From the NCBI GenBank assembly GCA_028275165.1, contig JAQCNF010000099.1, forward strand, positions 1 to 38,870: a stretch of DNA of 38,870 nucleotides, in the 5' to 3' direction. The position numbers and the translations under genes are program-made. Under the pieces are notes generated by a model. It was not told where the DNA came from, ran no database searches, and saw only the letters and a list, made by a program, of their open reading frames with translations. This document shows positions 1-8,182 of the stretch, piece by piece. This DNA comes from Haloquadratum sp. (lineage in GTDB: Archaea; Halobacteriota; Halobacteria; Halobacteriales; Haloferacaceae). How positions within the stretch are numbered: the stretch's first letter is position 1; every line of letters begins with the position of its first letter.

Positions 1-1661
1 TCGAACGCCGTGATTTCGATCGTATTAGTGGTCCCAGCGACGATCTCATCCAGATCGGTACCGGCAACCTCTAATCGCTCGGCGCTGTCGAACTGTGCGT
101 TCTCGTCGACACCCCGAAGAAGTACTCTGTCGACATCGGTTCGCGGGTCGTCGGCGGTGACGATCTTCCACGTATTCTCAAAATCGAATCCGGTGTTCGC
201 GGCGTCATTACCCGTAACCTGATCCGCTGATCCGTAGTTGTTTGATCCTCGGTAAATCGGCAAGCCCTCAACAATGTTCACCTTCGGGCACGGTGCGTTT
301 CGCCCCACTGTTCGAGAATTACCCGCAGATCTCCCGAAGAATCTTGATGTCGTTTCTCCGGATGCGAACGAGTCGGATATACTCGCCTCGCCTGCGATAC
401 CCACGAACCCACCGCGACCCCCACTGACGTTTCCGGAAGCATATGAATTTGAAATAGACACCTGACCGCCGATCAGGTGAGATACAACGTACTTTTTATT
501 GCGGTTCTCGCCGGTAAAGGGGTCGCCAGGACAACCCAAACGCGCGGCTCGTTGTGCCCTCACCACCCGGCCGAATGCCGCATCAGCATAAGCGACGTAA
601 TCGCCAGCCTGTCCGACAAAACCACCAACATTACCGCTACCACTTACGTTCCCACGCGCGAACGATCCCGTAATCTCGCCTCCCCCCATGGTCAACTCGC
701 CCACGAACCCACCAACCTGTGAGCCACCCTCCACTTCTACGTCAGCGTACGAGTTGCTGACAGTCGTTGACCCCACCTCTCCAATGAGGCCACCAACTCG
801 GGTGCTACCGGTCACAGTTCCGGCGGCACTTGAGCCATCAATCTGCCCGCTACTGTACCCGACGAGCGCACCGACGTTATTTCGACCGACAACACTCACA
901 TTGTCCAAATGAACGTTCGAGATGCTCCCGTCCGGCTCAATACGACCGAATAGACCAACGGAACTCGTGCCGGACCTGTTGATAGACAGATCTGAAATGT
1001 CGTGCCCATTCCCATCAAACGTACCGCTGAACGAGTTGATCGGATTGAACCCATTGCCCCTGTTCCATGTTCTGGTTGCGCTTGCGTCAAGATTGGTGCC
1101 TAATTCGTAGGCGTAGCTTCGGGTGGTGCTGTTTTTGTCGACCGCCTGAAGATCGACGAGCGAATCGATGACGTATGGGTCACTCGTCGAACCGTTTCCA
1201 GCGTATGTTCCAGTCTGGGTAGTGCCGTTAACTTGGAGGCTCCATGATGCCTTCTTTTCCTCAACGGCTGCTTCACCGGCGGCACCGACAGTGACAGTGG
1301 CAGTGTCGGTAATATTACCACCGGCGTCGGAGAACGCGACTGTATAGTTATCGACGGTAGTCTCGTTGAACGAGAATGTCGCGATGCCCGTGCTGTTTGT
1401 CGTTGAGTTGATGCCGGCGAGATCACTGAGGCCGCCAGCGGACGTAATCACTATACTCTCATTTGTGAGTGGATTGTTGTTCGCATCAATCGCCGTGACA
1501 GTGATTGTGGCGTTTGTTCCTGCCGTCGTCGTCGTATTGGCCGCAACGATTGAATCAGGTGCTTGTGCAGATGCGACTCCAAAGAACGGAGCCGTAGAGA
1601 GAAGAACACTCAACACGGCACAGAAGATGACAAACTGAGCCAGTGTCCGTGTCCAATTCAC
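1..1661 (-). CDS. Secreted Ig-like/GLUG-repeat surface protein (3' end beyond window)
   Basis: One open frame runs from a GTG at 1661-1659 off the left edge, about 553 residues. An in-frame TAA lies a few codons upstream of the GTG. Residues 1-35 form a signal peptide (charged N-terminus, hydrophobic core, ASAQA cleavage-like end). Residues 36-125 look like a Big-1-type Ig-like domain (Asn/Thr-rich, many N-glycosylation sequons). The rest carries GLUG-type repeats, seen as VGALVG, VGGLIG, VGGFVG and GGFVG, each followed by Ser-rich strands such as ITGSFARGNVSGSGNVGG. Near residue 475 a conserved-looking segment GFDFENTW closes the repeats, before another domain cut by the window edge. The likely role is an adhesin-like or S-layer-associated surface protein; the ligand is unknown. 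An Arg/Cys-rich stretch coded at about 480-600 breaks the repeat pattern. Base composition is higher in GC than the ALDH and ABC genes. Confidence 0.75.
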   Translation of the reverse strand, partial: MNWTRTLAQFVIFCAVLSVLLSTAPFFGVASAQAPDSIVAANTTTTAGTNATITVTAIDANNNPLTNESIVITSAGGLSDLAGINSTTNSTGIATFSFNETTVDNYTVAFSDAGGNITDTATVTVGAAGEAAVEEKKASWSLQVNGTTQTGTYAGNGSTSDPYVIDSLVDLQAVDKNSTTRSYAYELGTNLDASATRTWNRGNGFNPINSFSGTFDGNGHDISDLSINRSGTSSVGLFGRIEPDGSISNVHLDNVSVVGRNNVGALVGYSSGQIDGSSAAGTVTGSTRVGGLIGEVGSTTVSNSYADVEVEGGSQVGGFVGELTMGGGEITGSFARGNVSGSGNVGGFVGQAGDYVAYADAAFGRVVRAQRAARLGCPGDPFTGENRNKKYVVSHLIGGQVSISNSYASGNVSGGRGGFVGIAGEASISDSFASGETTSRFFGRSAGNSRTVGRNAPCPKVNIVEGLPIYRGSNNYGSADQVTGNDAANTGFDFENTWKIVTADDPRTDVDRVLLRGVDENAQFDSAERLEVAGTDLDEIVAGTTNTIEITAF

Positions 1662-2700
1662 GTGTACACCACTGTATTGCCGTTACAGACGATGCCAGCA
1701 GTTTGGCTGTGGGAGTCTGAGTCTCTGCGATGACGCCACTCAGCGTTATCACCAGAATCAACAGCGCCCTTGCGCTTCCAGTTTCTGAAAGGATCAGTGT
1801 GAGAGCCACAGTCGTTCTGAATGAGACGACTGGTGCGTTTGCTGGCCCGCTCGGTGGGCAGTGAATCGGCACTGAGATGATATTCAGTCGTGTCATCAAC
1901 TGTGCGACGTGGTGAAGAACTCAAGATTCTCACTCGGGAGTGTCCGTGAGCGGAGCGTGAGTTATGTGGGCTTTCACACTCACCGCGAGCGGTCCTCGTG
2001 ACGTATAGCAACTGAAGGGACGCGAGTGAGAGGCTATCGCTTTGTGTTATTGATAATCGGCTCCATCCCCTTGCGTGTGTGCGGAGTGATTGTATAACCC
2101 GAACAGAAATATAGATATCGCTATCATCAAGATATAATTGGGTATGCTCAAACTGCGATTGTAATGGTATAGCTAAATCGCCGACTACTGAGCCGACCGC
2201 TGTTCGTGTCAGACGTAGTGAACAGCAGCTATCTACTGTCGGCTGTGACTTCTCCAGTTCGTGCCACATCTCGGTAGATGTGGTCTTCTTTGATAATCTC
2301 AATGAACTGTTAGTTTATGCCATTCCGCATTTTGAGTGCTATCCTGCCCGAAGAGAGTACATCAAAAACCGCGATGACTGAATTCATTACCAGATATCGG
2401 ATACAGGGGATATTAAATGACAGCTTACTTATATGAAAGCCACAGACTACCCGAATGTGAGCATTGATCAAACAGCAATCGTGTCAACAAATTGTAACCA
2501 AACTTGACTTTAGAGGGAAACTCAATCGTATGATAGAATACTCCGTGTGCGACAGGTGGCCTACGGATCCTCATAGTTCAAGCGAAGTCTATTGCCAGGC
2601 AGTTTCACTGACCCGCAGATGAACGGCTTCCAGTTGGGACAAGATATTCATCATCTCAACGTAATTTGTTGATCTCTTAGGGCCGTGCAAAGGGACGTGT
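1662..2700. other. Long stretch without an intact gene; probable gene debris
   Basis: No intact gene is supported here. A 214-codon minus-strand open frame ends at about 1658 but has a low-complexity, Arg/Ser/Cys-rich translation and looks like a chance frame. In another minus frame at about 2235-2315 a short coding-like peptide (FIEIIKEDHIYRDVARTG) lies between stops, which suggests a fragment of a helical, perhaps DNA-binding, protein. The region reads best as decayed DNA upstream of the surface protein gene. Confidence 0.4.
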
Positions 2701-3071
2701 ATGAGTGAACTAAAACTCGCTCCTGAGAGCGGAAGCACAACCGATGATCTCTCACCTGTTGAGTTTGATAGCACAGTCGGAGAGCACATGCCCAATCGCT
2801 GTATCTGACACGTTCATGACAGATATGTACTGTCTGTGCGCTTCTCGTTCGAAAGACACAGTTTCGGCGCAGAGACCACTTCCTGCACGCCCTCGCCGAG
2901 CATATGATTGACCACTATCTCGCCACAGGGCAGGTCGCATCGCTCGTTGCGGCGTGGATAACATTCAAGCGAACAGCGCGGAGCACGTGTGGGAACGAGA
3001 ACGTTCATATCAAGAAGTTTGACCCCGCCATTGCTCCGATACAGATAAGAACGACACCGTATCGTCATTGA
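2701..3071 (+). pseudogene. Decayed ORF pair, unknown family
   Basis: An ATG at 2701 opens a 35-codon frame (MSELKLAPESGSTTDDLSP...) that ends in TGA at 2806. A second plus-strand frame then runs from after a TGA at 2817-2819 to a TGA at 3069-3071, with coding-like composition (HFLHALAEHMIDHYLATG, then a VASLVAAW stretch). It has no good start codon. The simplest reading is a broken gene whose N-terminus and body are separated by stops and frame changes. I do not recognise the family; a decayed transposase or small regulator is possible. Confidence 0.3.
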
Positions 3072-3228
3072 CCGAAAGAGTGAGCGCGAGATCTTGAAGA
3101 TGTGCTGCAGCTGTGCTTAAGCGTGAAGTACCTCGCAAGCGGTGAGTGACTCGGGTGGGATAGCTCACGTTTGTCACCAGAACTTGCCGCTTTGATTGCT
3201 TGCTGGATACCATCTGGCGACAGGAAGA

Positions 3229-3492
3229 ATGTTACCTCAGGAACCGACAGTTGTCAGGATTAGTCGGCTTAGTTCCTCAGGCAAAAAAAGCTATCAAGAC
3301 TGCCGGCAAGAGATTGTCATAAAGATCCGAGGAGAATACTGGTGGCGTTCGCCACCAGATGAATCGACAATTGAAATCACAAACGTCTCGAAATACGTGC
3401 GTGGAACACTGGCAGTTGACTCGGTGTTTGCCACGGTGAGAGCCGAAACCAAACAACTGAGCCGACCACTCCGTCGTGAAACAATCAGATAA
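3229..3492 (+). CDS. Hypothetical small protein (uncertain)
   Basis: The open frame starts at an ATG (MLPQEPTVVRISRLS...) and ends with TAA at 3490-3492, 87 codons. An upstream in-frame start at 3196 is also possible. The product is basic and polar with a few beta-like segments (EIVIKIRGEYWWRSPPDE) and no recognised motif. Composition is neither clearly coding nor clearly random, and both neighbouring stretches are decayed. It may be a remnant. Confidence 0.25.
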   Translation: MLPQEPTVVRISRLSSSGKKSYQDCRQEIVIKIRGEYWWRSPPDESTIEITNVSKYVRGTLAVDSVFATVRAETKQLSRPLRRETIR

Positions 3493-3589
3493 CTCGAATC
3501 CCCTTACAGGGTACGAGTCCCGGCTTCATGGCAGAGCCACTGGCTGACTGTCCAGCAAACCTTCGACTCTCAACCTTCGGGATTGACCT

Positions 3590-3640
3590 GCCCGGCTGGG
3601 TGGGAGGCCCGCGTCTTGAGCCGCGGGAGGATGTCACGTA
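3590..3640 (+). mobile_element. IS200/IS605-type terminal hairpin (orphan right-end-like)
   Basis: A hairpin with arms CCCGCG (3608-3613) and CGCGGG (3622-3627) is followed directly by AGGATGTCAC. From memory, this layout is the usual right end of haloarchaeal IS200/IS605 (TnpB-bearing) elements. No tnpA or tnpB is recognisable upstream, so it would be an orphan end. Its last bases overlap the stop codon of the RNase H-like gene, so an insertion may have set that gene's 3' end. Confidence 0.4.
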
Positions 3641-4041
3641 CGACCTTCCCTGATACTCTGCCTGGCGAGCCTATCGGCCTCTCTGTTCTGATGACTCGGA
3701 ATATACCGCACAGTGACTGACTGAAAATATTCTTCCACCTTTTGAAATCTGGAGTACCACTTGTGAGTCATTCGTGCAGATGGTGTGCTGCTCCCATCTG
3801 CAACAACTGCGACGCTATGGCTATCAGTATACACTGTGACGGAATCTGCGTCACGGTTCAGTTGAATCCATGAGAGTGCGTGTACAATGGCGAGCCACTC
3901 AACTGCTGTTGATGAGTGATATGAAACAGTTGTACTATGTGAGGCATCGGGTTGTGACTCAGCTTTTAGAATCCAACCGATTCCTGCTCTATTTACAGAC
4001 CGGTCTACGCTGGCGTCGGTATGTATAGTCACTTCGCCCAC
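3634..4041 (-). CDS. Ribonuclease H-like protein
   Basis: This 135-aa protein is the size of a bare RNase HI domain, which cleaves the RNA strand of RNA-DNA hybrids. The catalytic pattern is visible: D9 in IHTDAS, E48 in AVEW, D73 in VYTDS, and H117 with D123 in SHQNREADRLA. That is the full Asp-Glu-Asp-Asp set with the C-terminal His loop. It lacks the N-terminal hybrid-binding domain of some archaeal and eukaryotic forms. The start is ATG (MGEVTIHTDAS), with beta-strand 1 directly after it. The stop codon sits inside the flanking IS-like end at 3590-3640, so the last few residues may not be ancestral. No operon partner: the upstream gene is separated by about 255 bp. Confidence 0.8.
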   Translation of the reverse strand: MGEVTIHTDASVDRSVNRAGIGWILKAESQPDASHSTTVSYHSSTAVEWLAIVHALSWIQLNRDADSVTVYTDSHSVAVVADGSSTPSARMTHKWYSRFQKVEEYFQSVTVRYIPSHQNREADRLARQSIREGRT

Positions 4042-4297
4042 AAATCAAATTATATTCTGTCTGAATGTTAACTCTTCCCAGTGTCCCGCTTGGATCAAGC
4101 CAATCAAGTGGCTCAAGAGAGTCCTCACCGGCCGGCACATACAATTCTATCGTGTCGAACGACCCCAAAGCACGTGCGCTATCTCTCTGGTAAGTATAAT
4201 CCAATCACAACAATGAGCACAAATCAAAGACTATCGCGAACAGGTCATCTGACGGAATGAAATGTACCCTCTCGTTACTCGGTCGCCGTTTCTGTCC

Positions 4298-5824
4298 CTA
4301 TTCGAGTGCGATATTGATTGTTTTCGTCTGTGTGTAGTGGTCAACAGCTTCTTGACCGATTTCGCGGCCGATACCTGACTCTTTATAGCCACCGAAGGGC
4401 TGTCCTGATGGGAAGTCGTTGTATGTATTGACCCAAATCGTTCCAGCTTCGATATCTTTAGCACACTTGTGTGCCTTGGTGAGGTCCTCAGTCAGGACAC
4501 CACCTGCGAGTCCGTAGTCGACGTCGTTTGCCAACTCGATCATCTCGTCGTAGTCATTCCAGGTGAATACTTCCTGCACCGGCCCAAATATTTCTTCTTG
4601 AACTGCACGGTTGTCGTGATCAATCTCGTCAATCAGCGTTGGAGTGACAAAGCACCCATCTGCAAGGGCCTCATCATCTGGGGCATCTCCACCCGATACA
4701 ACTTCTGCACCGGCATCACGTGCCTCTTGGATATACCCCATCGTCCGCTCAACCTGGTCAGATGTCACCTTTGGCCCGAGGTCTGTTGACTCCAAGAGTG
4801 GGTCACCGACCTCAATGTCCTCTGCAGCCTCAGCCAGCTTATTCATGAATTCACTCTTGATATCCTCGTGAACGAACAGCCGTGACCCGGCACAGCAACA
4901 CTCGCCAGTGTTGAAGAATATCGCTGTGATCGTTGTTTCGACAGCACGGTCAAGATCTGCGTCTGGGAAGACAACGAGTGGTGACTTGCCACCGAGTTCC
5001 AGTGTTACATCTGTGATCGTGTCTGCGGCTGCCTTCATCACAGAACGGCCAACTTTCGTTGAGCCAGTAAATGCCAGCTTCCGGATATCATTGTGCTTCG
5101 ACAACGGCTCCCCTGCATCTGTGCCAAATCCAGTCACGACATTGACTGCGCCATCAGGGATTGCATCACCTGCCTCTTCCATCAGCTTCAGGATTGAAAG
5201 CGGTGTCTGCTCGGCAGGCTTGAGCACGGTTGCATTCCCCGCTGCGAGCGCTGGTCCAAGTTTCCATGCAGCCATCAAGAGTGGGAAATTCCATGGGATA
5301 ATCTGTCCGACTACGCCGTAGGGCTCCTGAAGTGTCTGGACATGTCGAGAGTCATCAGTATCGACTGTCCGGCCCTCGTGCGAACGGGCCATTCCAGCAA
5401 AGTATCGGAAGTGATCGATGACGAGGTCAATGTCAATCCGTGCCTCAGTAATTGGCTTGCCATTGTCCAGTGATTCGAGTCGAGCAAACTCTTCTTTTTT
5501 ATTCTCGACGCGGTCAGCCATTGTTTCCAACATTGACTGTCGGTCGGCTGATGACATTTCCGAGACACGCTTATCGTAGCCCTCCTGTGCTGCCTCGACA
5601 GCACGGTCGATGTCTGCTGCCACTCCAGCTTGGACCTCAGCTAATGTCTGTCCGGTGGTTGGGTCCCGAGTTTCGAACTTTTCTCCGGATGCACTCTGAG
5701 TCCACTCCCCACCAATATACAGCGACCGATGGCTTGGCATCACTTCGTTTGCTGCCTGCTCGTGTCGCTTTCTGATTGCTGACTTGCGCTCCGCTGGTGG
5801 TTGTGCTTCATTTTCAGTTGACAT
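4298..5824 (-). CDS. Aldehyde dehydrogenase, NAD(P)-dependent
   Basis: This is a full-length ALDH superfamily protein of 508 aa that oxidises an aldehyde to the acid with NAD(P)+. Catalytic elements are complete: PWNFP with the oxyanion Asn at about residue 179, FTGSTKVG, ELGGKSP with general-base Glu at about 276, and GECCCAGSR with the nucleophile Cys at about 310. EEIFGPV, a cofactor and fold motif, and PFGGYKESGIGRE near the C-terminus also fit betaine-aldehyde or general aldehyde dehydrogenases. The substrate cannot be told from sequence alone. I start at ATG 5824 (MSTENEAQ...); a TTG two codons earlier is possible. An AT-rich TATA-like stretch (about 5840-5865) precedes the start. It appears monocistronic, with no neighbouring pathway genes. 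Confidence 0.93.
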   Translation of the reverse strand: MSTENEAQPPAERKSAIRKRHEQAANEVMPSHRSLYIGGEWTQSASGEKFETRDPTTGQTLAEVQAGVAADIDRAVEAAQEGYDKRVSEMSSADRQSMLETMADRVENKKEEFARLESLDNGKPITEARIDIDLVIDHFRYFAGMARSHEGRTVDTDDSRHVQTLQEPYGVVGQIIPWNFPLLMAAWKLGPALAAGNATVLKPAEQTPLSILKLMEEAGDAIPDGAVNVVTGFGTDAGEPLSKHNDIRKLAFTGSTKVGRSVMKAAADTITDVTLELGGKSPLVVFPDADLDRAVETTITAIFFNTGECCCAGSRLFVHEDIKSEFMNKLAEAAEDIEVGDPLLESTDLGPKVTSDQVERTMGYIQEARDAGAEVVSGGDAPDDEALADGCFVTPTLIDEIDHDNRAVQEEIFGPVQEVFTWNDYDEMIELANDVDYGLAGGVLTEDLTKAHKCAKDIEAGTIWVNTYNDFPSGQPFGGYKESGIGREIGQEAVDHYTQTKTINIALE

Positions 5825-6211
5825 ATACAACTATTATTATTGTTTGTTAACATTAAAATATTCCGCCGGGATACAGAATGCGAGTGCAGCGGGACGACGA
5901 CAGAATGTGTGGACTCATATCCAATGTCGAATTTAGAGAGATTCGGGCTCAAGACACGCTTGAGGCACGGAAGAAATTGGACGGCAAAAATGCTCCAGTC
6001 AATAGTTTTGTGTCACTGACGCTTGAACAAGCGAGGTCGAATTTATTCCTGCGATACAGAGCAAGGCTTTCTCGTTGATTCTCCGCTGTCGATTGATCTC
6101 TGAAGAGCTTCTCAGCGAAGCGTATCTAAGTCACTGACAATCCTGTGCGCAAAAAACGTGCGACCTGCTCTTCGCAGAGCTATGCAAGCAGCCTGCAGGG
6201 AGCGCGCCAGA
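5825..6211. other. Intergenic region with ALDH promoter; no firm gene
   Basis: The left part holds the AT-rich promoter of the aldehyde dehydrogenase gene (minus strand, TATA-like DNA near 5845-5865). A 66-codon plus frame at 5878-6078 (MRVQRDDDRMCGLIS...) is open, but it lacks a family match I can recognise and its 3' half has weak coding character. I do not call it a gene. Confidence 0.4.
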
Positions 6212-6382
6212 TTAGACTTCTTCGATACCAGCTTTGAGTGTCTCAACAGTGTCGTCGTCAAGTGTAAGATCCGGATGAGCATCGGCAGCATGCTCCTCCG
6301 CTTGCGCAAGAATATCGTCTTCTGTTTCACCGCTGCACGTTGCCTCGCATCCCTCCAGTGGGCAAACTAGTTCAAGTGCCAT
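6212..6382 (-). CDS. Small DUF1059-like protein
   Basis: This 56-aa frame runs from ATG 6382 to TAA 6212. The N-terminus (MALELVCPLEGC, then EATCSGETEDD) carries two Cys about five residues apart, followed by an acidic helix with HAADAHPD. This arrangement of Cys, Cys, acidic helix and AxxHPDL fits the DUF1059 family of small haloarchaeal and bacterial proteins. The role of the family is unknown; metal binding through Cys and His is plausible. A TATA-like element (ACATAAACC, plus-strand positions about 6404-6414) lies about 25-30 nt upstream of the ATG, as expected for a leaderless haloarchaeal transcript. It has no operon partner. Confidence 0.8.
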   Translation of the reverse strand: MALELVCPLEGCEATCSGETEDDILAQAEEHAADAHPDLTLDDDTVETLKAGIEEV

Positions 6383-6403
6383 ATGCAAATAGAGCGGTCA
6401 CAC

Positions 6404-6416
6404 AGGTTTATGTTTG
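6404..6416 (-). promoter_or_regulatory. TATA box of the DUF1059-like gene
   Basis: On the minus strand the AT-rich element AAACATAAACC lies about 25-30 nt before the ATG at 6382. This predicts a transcript that starts at or next to the start codon. Confidence 0.45.
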
Positions 6417-6514
6417 GCCCCGAAATGGCGTGGGAACGGCCTTCTATCGCAATGATAGCCAAGCGAATGCCGACGACTCTGGCGGTCCAATGAAGGTGAC
6501 GCTTTGATGATGTG

Positions 6515-6545
6515 CCAACAGGATATATACTAATTCAGGAGAATT
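6515..6545 (+). promoter_or_regulatory. TATA box and GGAG ribosome-binding-like site for the first PH-domain gene
   Basis: GGATATATACT is centred about 22 nt before ATG 6546, and CAGGAG ends about five bases before that ATG. Both signals support the upstream start over internal Met codons at 6582, 6633 and 6642. Confidence 0.5.
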
Positions 6546-7256
6546 ATGTTTGAGCACTCACGACGACAGGTTAGTCTCTCAATGAGCGGTTCGTCGCGAT
6601 GGTTTTTCTGGCGTGACCGTCACTCAACACACATGTCTGATATGTCTCTGCAAGACACTCAAAACGAGGACTCTTCTGAGGACGACGAGATGAATCTTGA
6701 GTGGCTCACGCTTGAGGATAGCGAGTCAATTCGGTGGGCCAGCACACCACACAGATATAGCGTCGCGCCCGCAGTCGTGATTGGCATTCTGTTTTCGGTC
6801 GTCCTCATCGGAATTCCAATCATCGTTGCTTCGTATTTACAGTATACGAACACGAACTACGTTGTGACCGACCGAGGACTCTACAGCAAGCGTGGGATCC
6901 TCTCAAAAAATGTGAAACAGATCGGGTTCGATAAGGTTCAGAACATTTCATACTCACAATCAGCCCTCGGGTCATCACTGGGGTATGGCTCTGTCGATAT
7001 CAGTACAGCCGGTGGCTCGGGTGTGGAACTACAGTTCCGTAACATTCCAGACCCAGCGTCAATTCAAGAGCTGATTGCAAGAGAGATCGATGCACAGCAA
7101 CAGCCCACACCAGACGATTCGACCGATACCGATGCGGTGCTCAACGAGATTCTATCCGAACTTCGGGCAATCCGCTCAGCGGTGACTGGTGAACCTGTCG
7201 AGGAGCCTCCCAGCGGCACTCGAACTGTGAGTGATGAAAGACCAACTGAGCGATGA
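6546..7256 (+). CDS. Membrane protein with bacterial PH-like domain (bPH2/DUF304), copy 1
   Basis: The 236-aa product has a charged, Ser/Asp-rich N-terminus (1-60), one long hydrophobic segment (about 75-100, AVVIGILFSVVLIGIPII), then a PH-like fold. The motif run is NYVVTDRGLYSKRGIL, then DKVQNISYSQSALGSSLGYG, then VELQFRNIPDP. These are hallmark strings of the bPH2 (DUF304, YdbS/YdbT-like) domain. The C-terminus is acidic and disordered, with a short helix (NEILSELRAIRSAV). The domain probably faces the cytoplasm and binds lipid or protein; its exact job in archaea is unknown. It is followed 7 bp later by a paralogous gene, so the two are very likely co-transcribed and may form a hetero-oligomer. 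The start is chosen by a GGAG site and TATA box; later Met codons are possible. Confidence 0.82.
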   Translation: MFEHSRRQVSLSMSGSSRWFFWRDRHSTHMSDMSLQDTQNEDSSEDDEMNLEWLTLEDSESIRWASTPHRYSVAPAVVIGILFSVVLIGIPIIVASYLQYTNTNYVVTDRGLYSKRGILSKNVKQIGFDKVQNISYSQSALGSSLGYGSVDISTAGGSGVELQFRNIPDPASIQELIAREIDAQQQPTPDDSTDTDAVLNEILSELRAIRSAVTGEPVEEPPSGTRTVSDERPTER

Positions 7257-7263
7257 GCGACGA

Positions 7264-7809
7264 ATGAAGCAAAGAGCCATGAGTGATAAGTGGTGGTTTC
7301 AGGCCGATAATGAAGCCATCGTCTGGCGAGGCCACCCGAAACTGTCGGCGGCAACTTCTGGAGTGGGTGCTGGGATTCTGATTTGTGTCCTCGCAGCCGC
7401 TGTGGCAGTGCTCGTGAACCCATGGGTTCTGGCAAGTGGGATTGTCGGGATCGGCATCATACTGTGGGCTGTCGCCCGTGTCCGACGAACCAAGTATCTG
7501 CTTACGACGCGGTCGGTGTGGCTAAAACGCGGTATACTCAGACAGACCGTTCGCCGAGTCGGACTCTCAAAAGTACAGAACACGGCTTACTCACAGTCGA
7601 TCACTGGGACAGTGTTCGGGTTTGGCACCGTCGAGATTGAAGTTGCTGGCGGTCGCGACCTCCGGTTCCAGCGAATCGATACTCCTGAGTCTGTCCAGAC
7701 GGCTATTGCTGACCGTGTCGGTCGCACAGAAACTAACATACCCGGGTCGATTGCTCAGTGGCGCTCAGTGCTGACGTTGGTCCGGGATATCAGGACTGCG
7801 GTTGAGTGA
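7264..7809 (+). CDS. Membrane protein with bacterial PH-like domain (bPH2/DUF304), copy 2
   Basis: This is a second protein of the same family as its upstream neighbour, 181 aa from ATG 7264. In-frame starts at 7231/7234 would overlap the upstream stop, and 7279 is also possible. Two adjacent hydrophobic segments (about 32-55 and 58-75) precede the domain: KYLLTTRSVWLKRGIL, then LSKVQNTAYSQSITGTVFG, then a short edge strand and IDTPESVQ. The matching order YLLTxR..KRGIL..KVQNxxYSQS..FGxGxVEI is shared with copy 1, which points to tandem duplication followed by divergence. It ends with a short charged tail. Paired genes with this fold (YdbS/YdbT-type) occur widely, but no enzyme activity is known to me. 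Confidence 0.82.
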   Translation: MKQRAMSDKWWFQADNEAIVWRGHPKLSAATSGVGAGILICVLAAAVAVLVNPWVLASGIVGIGIILWAVARVRRTKYLLTTRSVWLKRGILRQTVRRVGLSKVQNTAYSQSITGTVFGFGTVEIEVAGGRDLRFQRIDTPESVQTAIADRVGRTETNIPGSIAQWRSVLTLVRDIRTAVE

Positions 7810-8182
7810 CATGACCGAGTTCACCGCCGTCTCAGATTAAGCGCATCGAGACACAGCGTTTGAGTGCAGGGACAGAGCCTCGGATGTCATTCTCTGCATC
7901 TAAAGCAGGATGAAGAGTCAAATACAGATATACACCCGATTTCGCTGTGAACTCTCTCGCCGATGAGTGATTCAAGAGACGAACTCGGAGTCATCACGGA
8001 AGACACGGAGCCCTCTATCCGGTTCTGAGGCTCTCGCTTGCCTCTGTATAGAAGATTCGATACTTAGCGGAGACTGTCGTGCCAACAGCTCTGATGGCAA
8101 TACGCTGGCCAGGTATGTTTGGGTTCTCGAAGCGCGCGAGAGAGACAACTGTTAGTGTTGGGTGTCCCAATTGTGGATATTC
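7810..8182. other. Gap with a possible N-terminal gene stub
   Basis: No complete gene is supported. An ATG at 7963 opens a 21-codon frame (MSDSRDELGVITEDTEPSI...) with coding-like, acidic composition that ends in TGA. This may be the leftover 5' end of a lost gene. The right part is the promoter region of the M20 peptidase. Confidence 0.3.

Noticed and set aside
1658..2302. 214-codon minus-strand open frame
   Set aside because: It is rich in Arg, Ser, Thr and Cys without hydrophobic core or motif, and a short competing coding-like peptide lies in another frame.
5878..6078. 66-codon plus frame downstream of the ALDH promoter
   Set aside because: No motif, weak coding character in its 3' half and no neighbour support.
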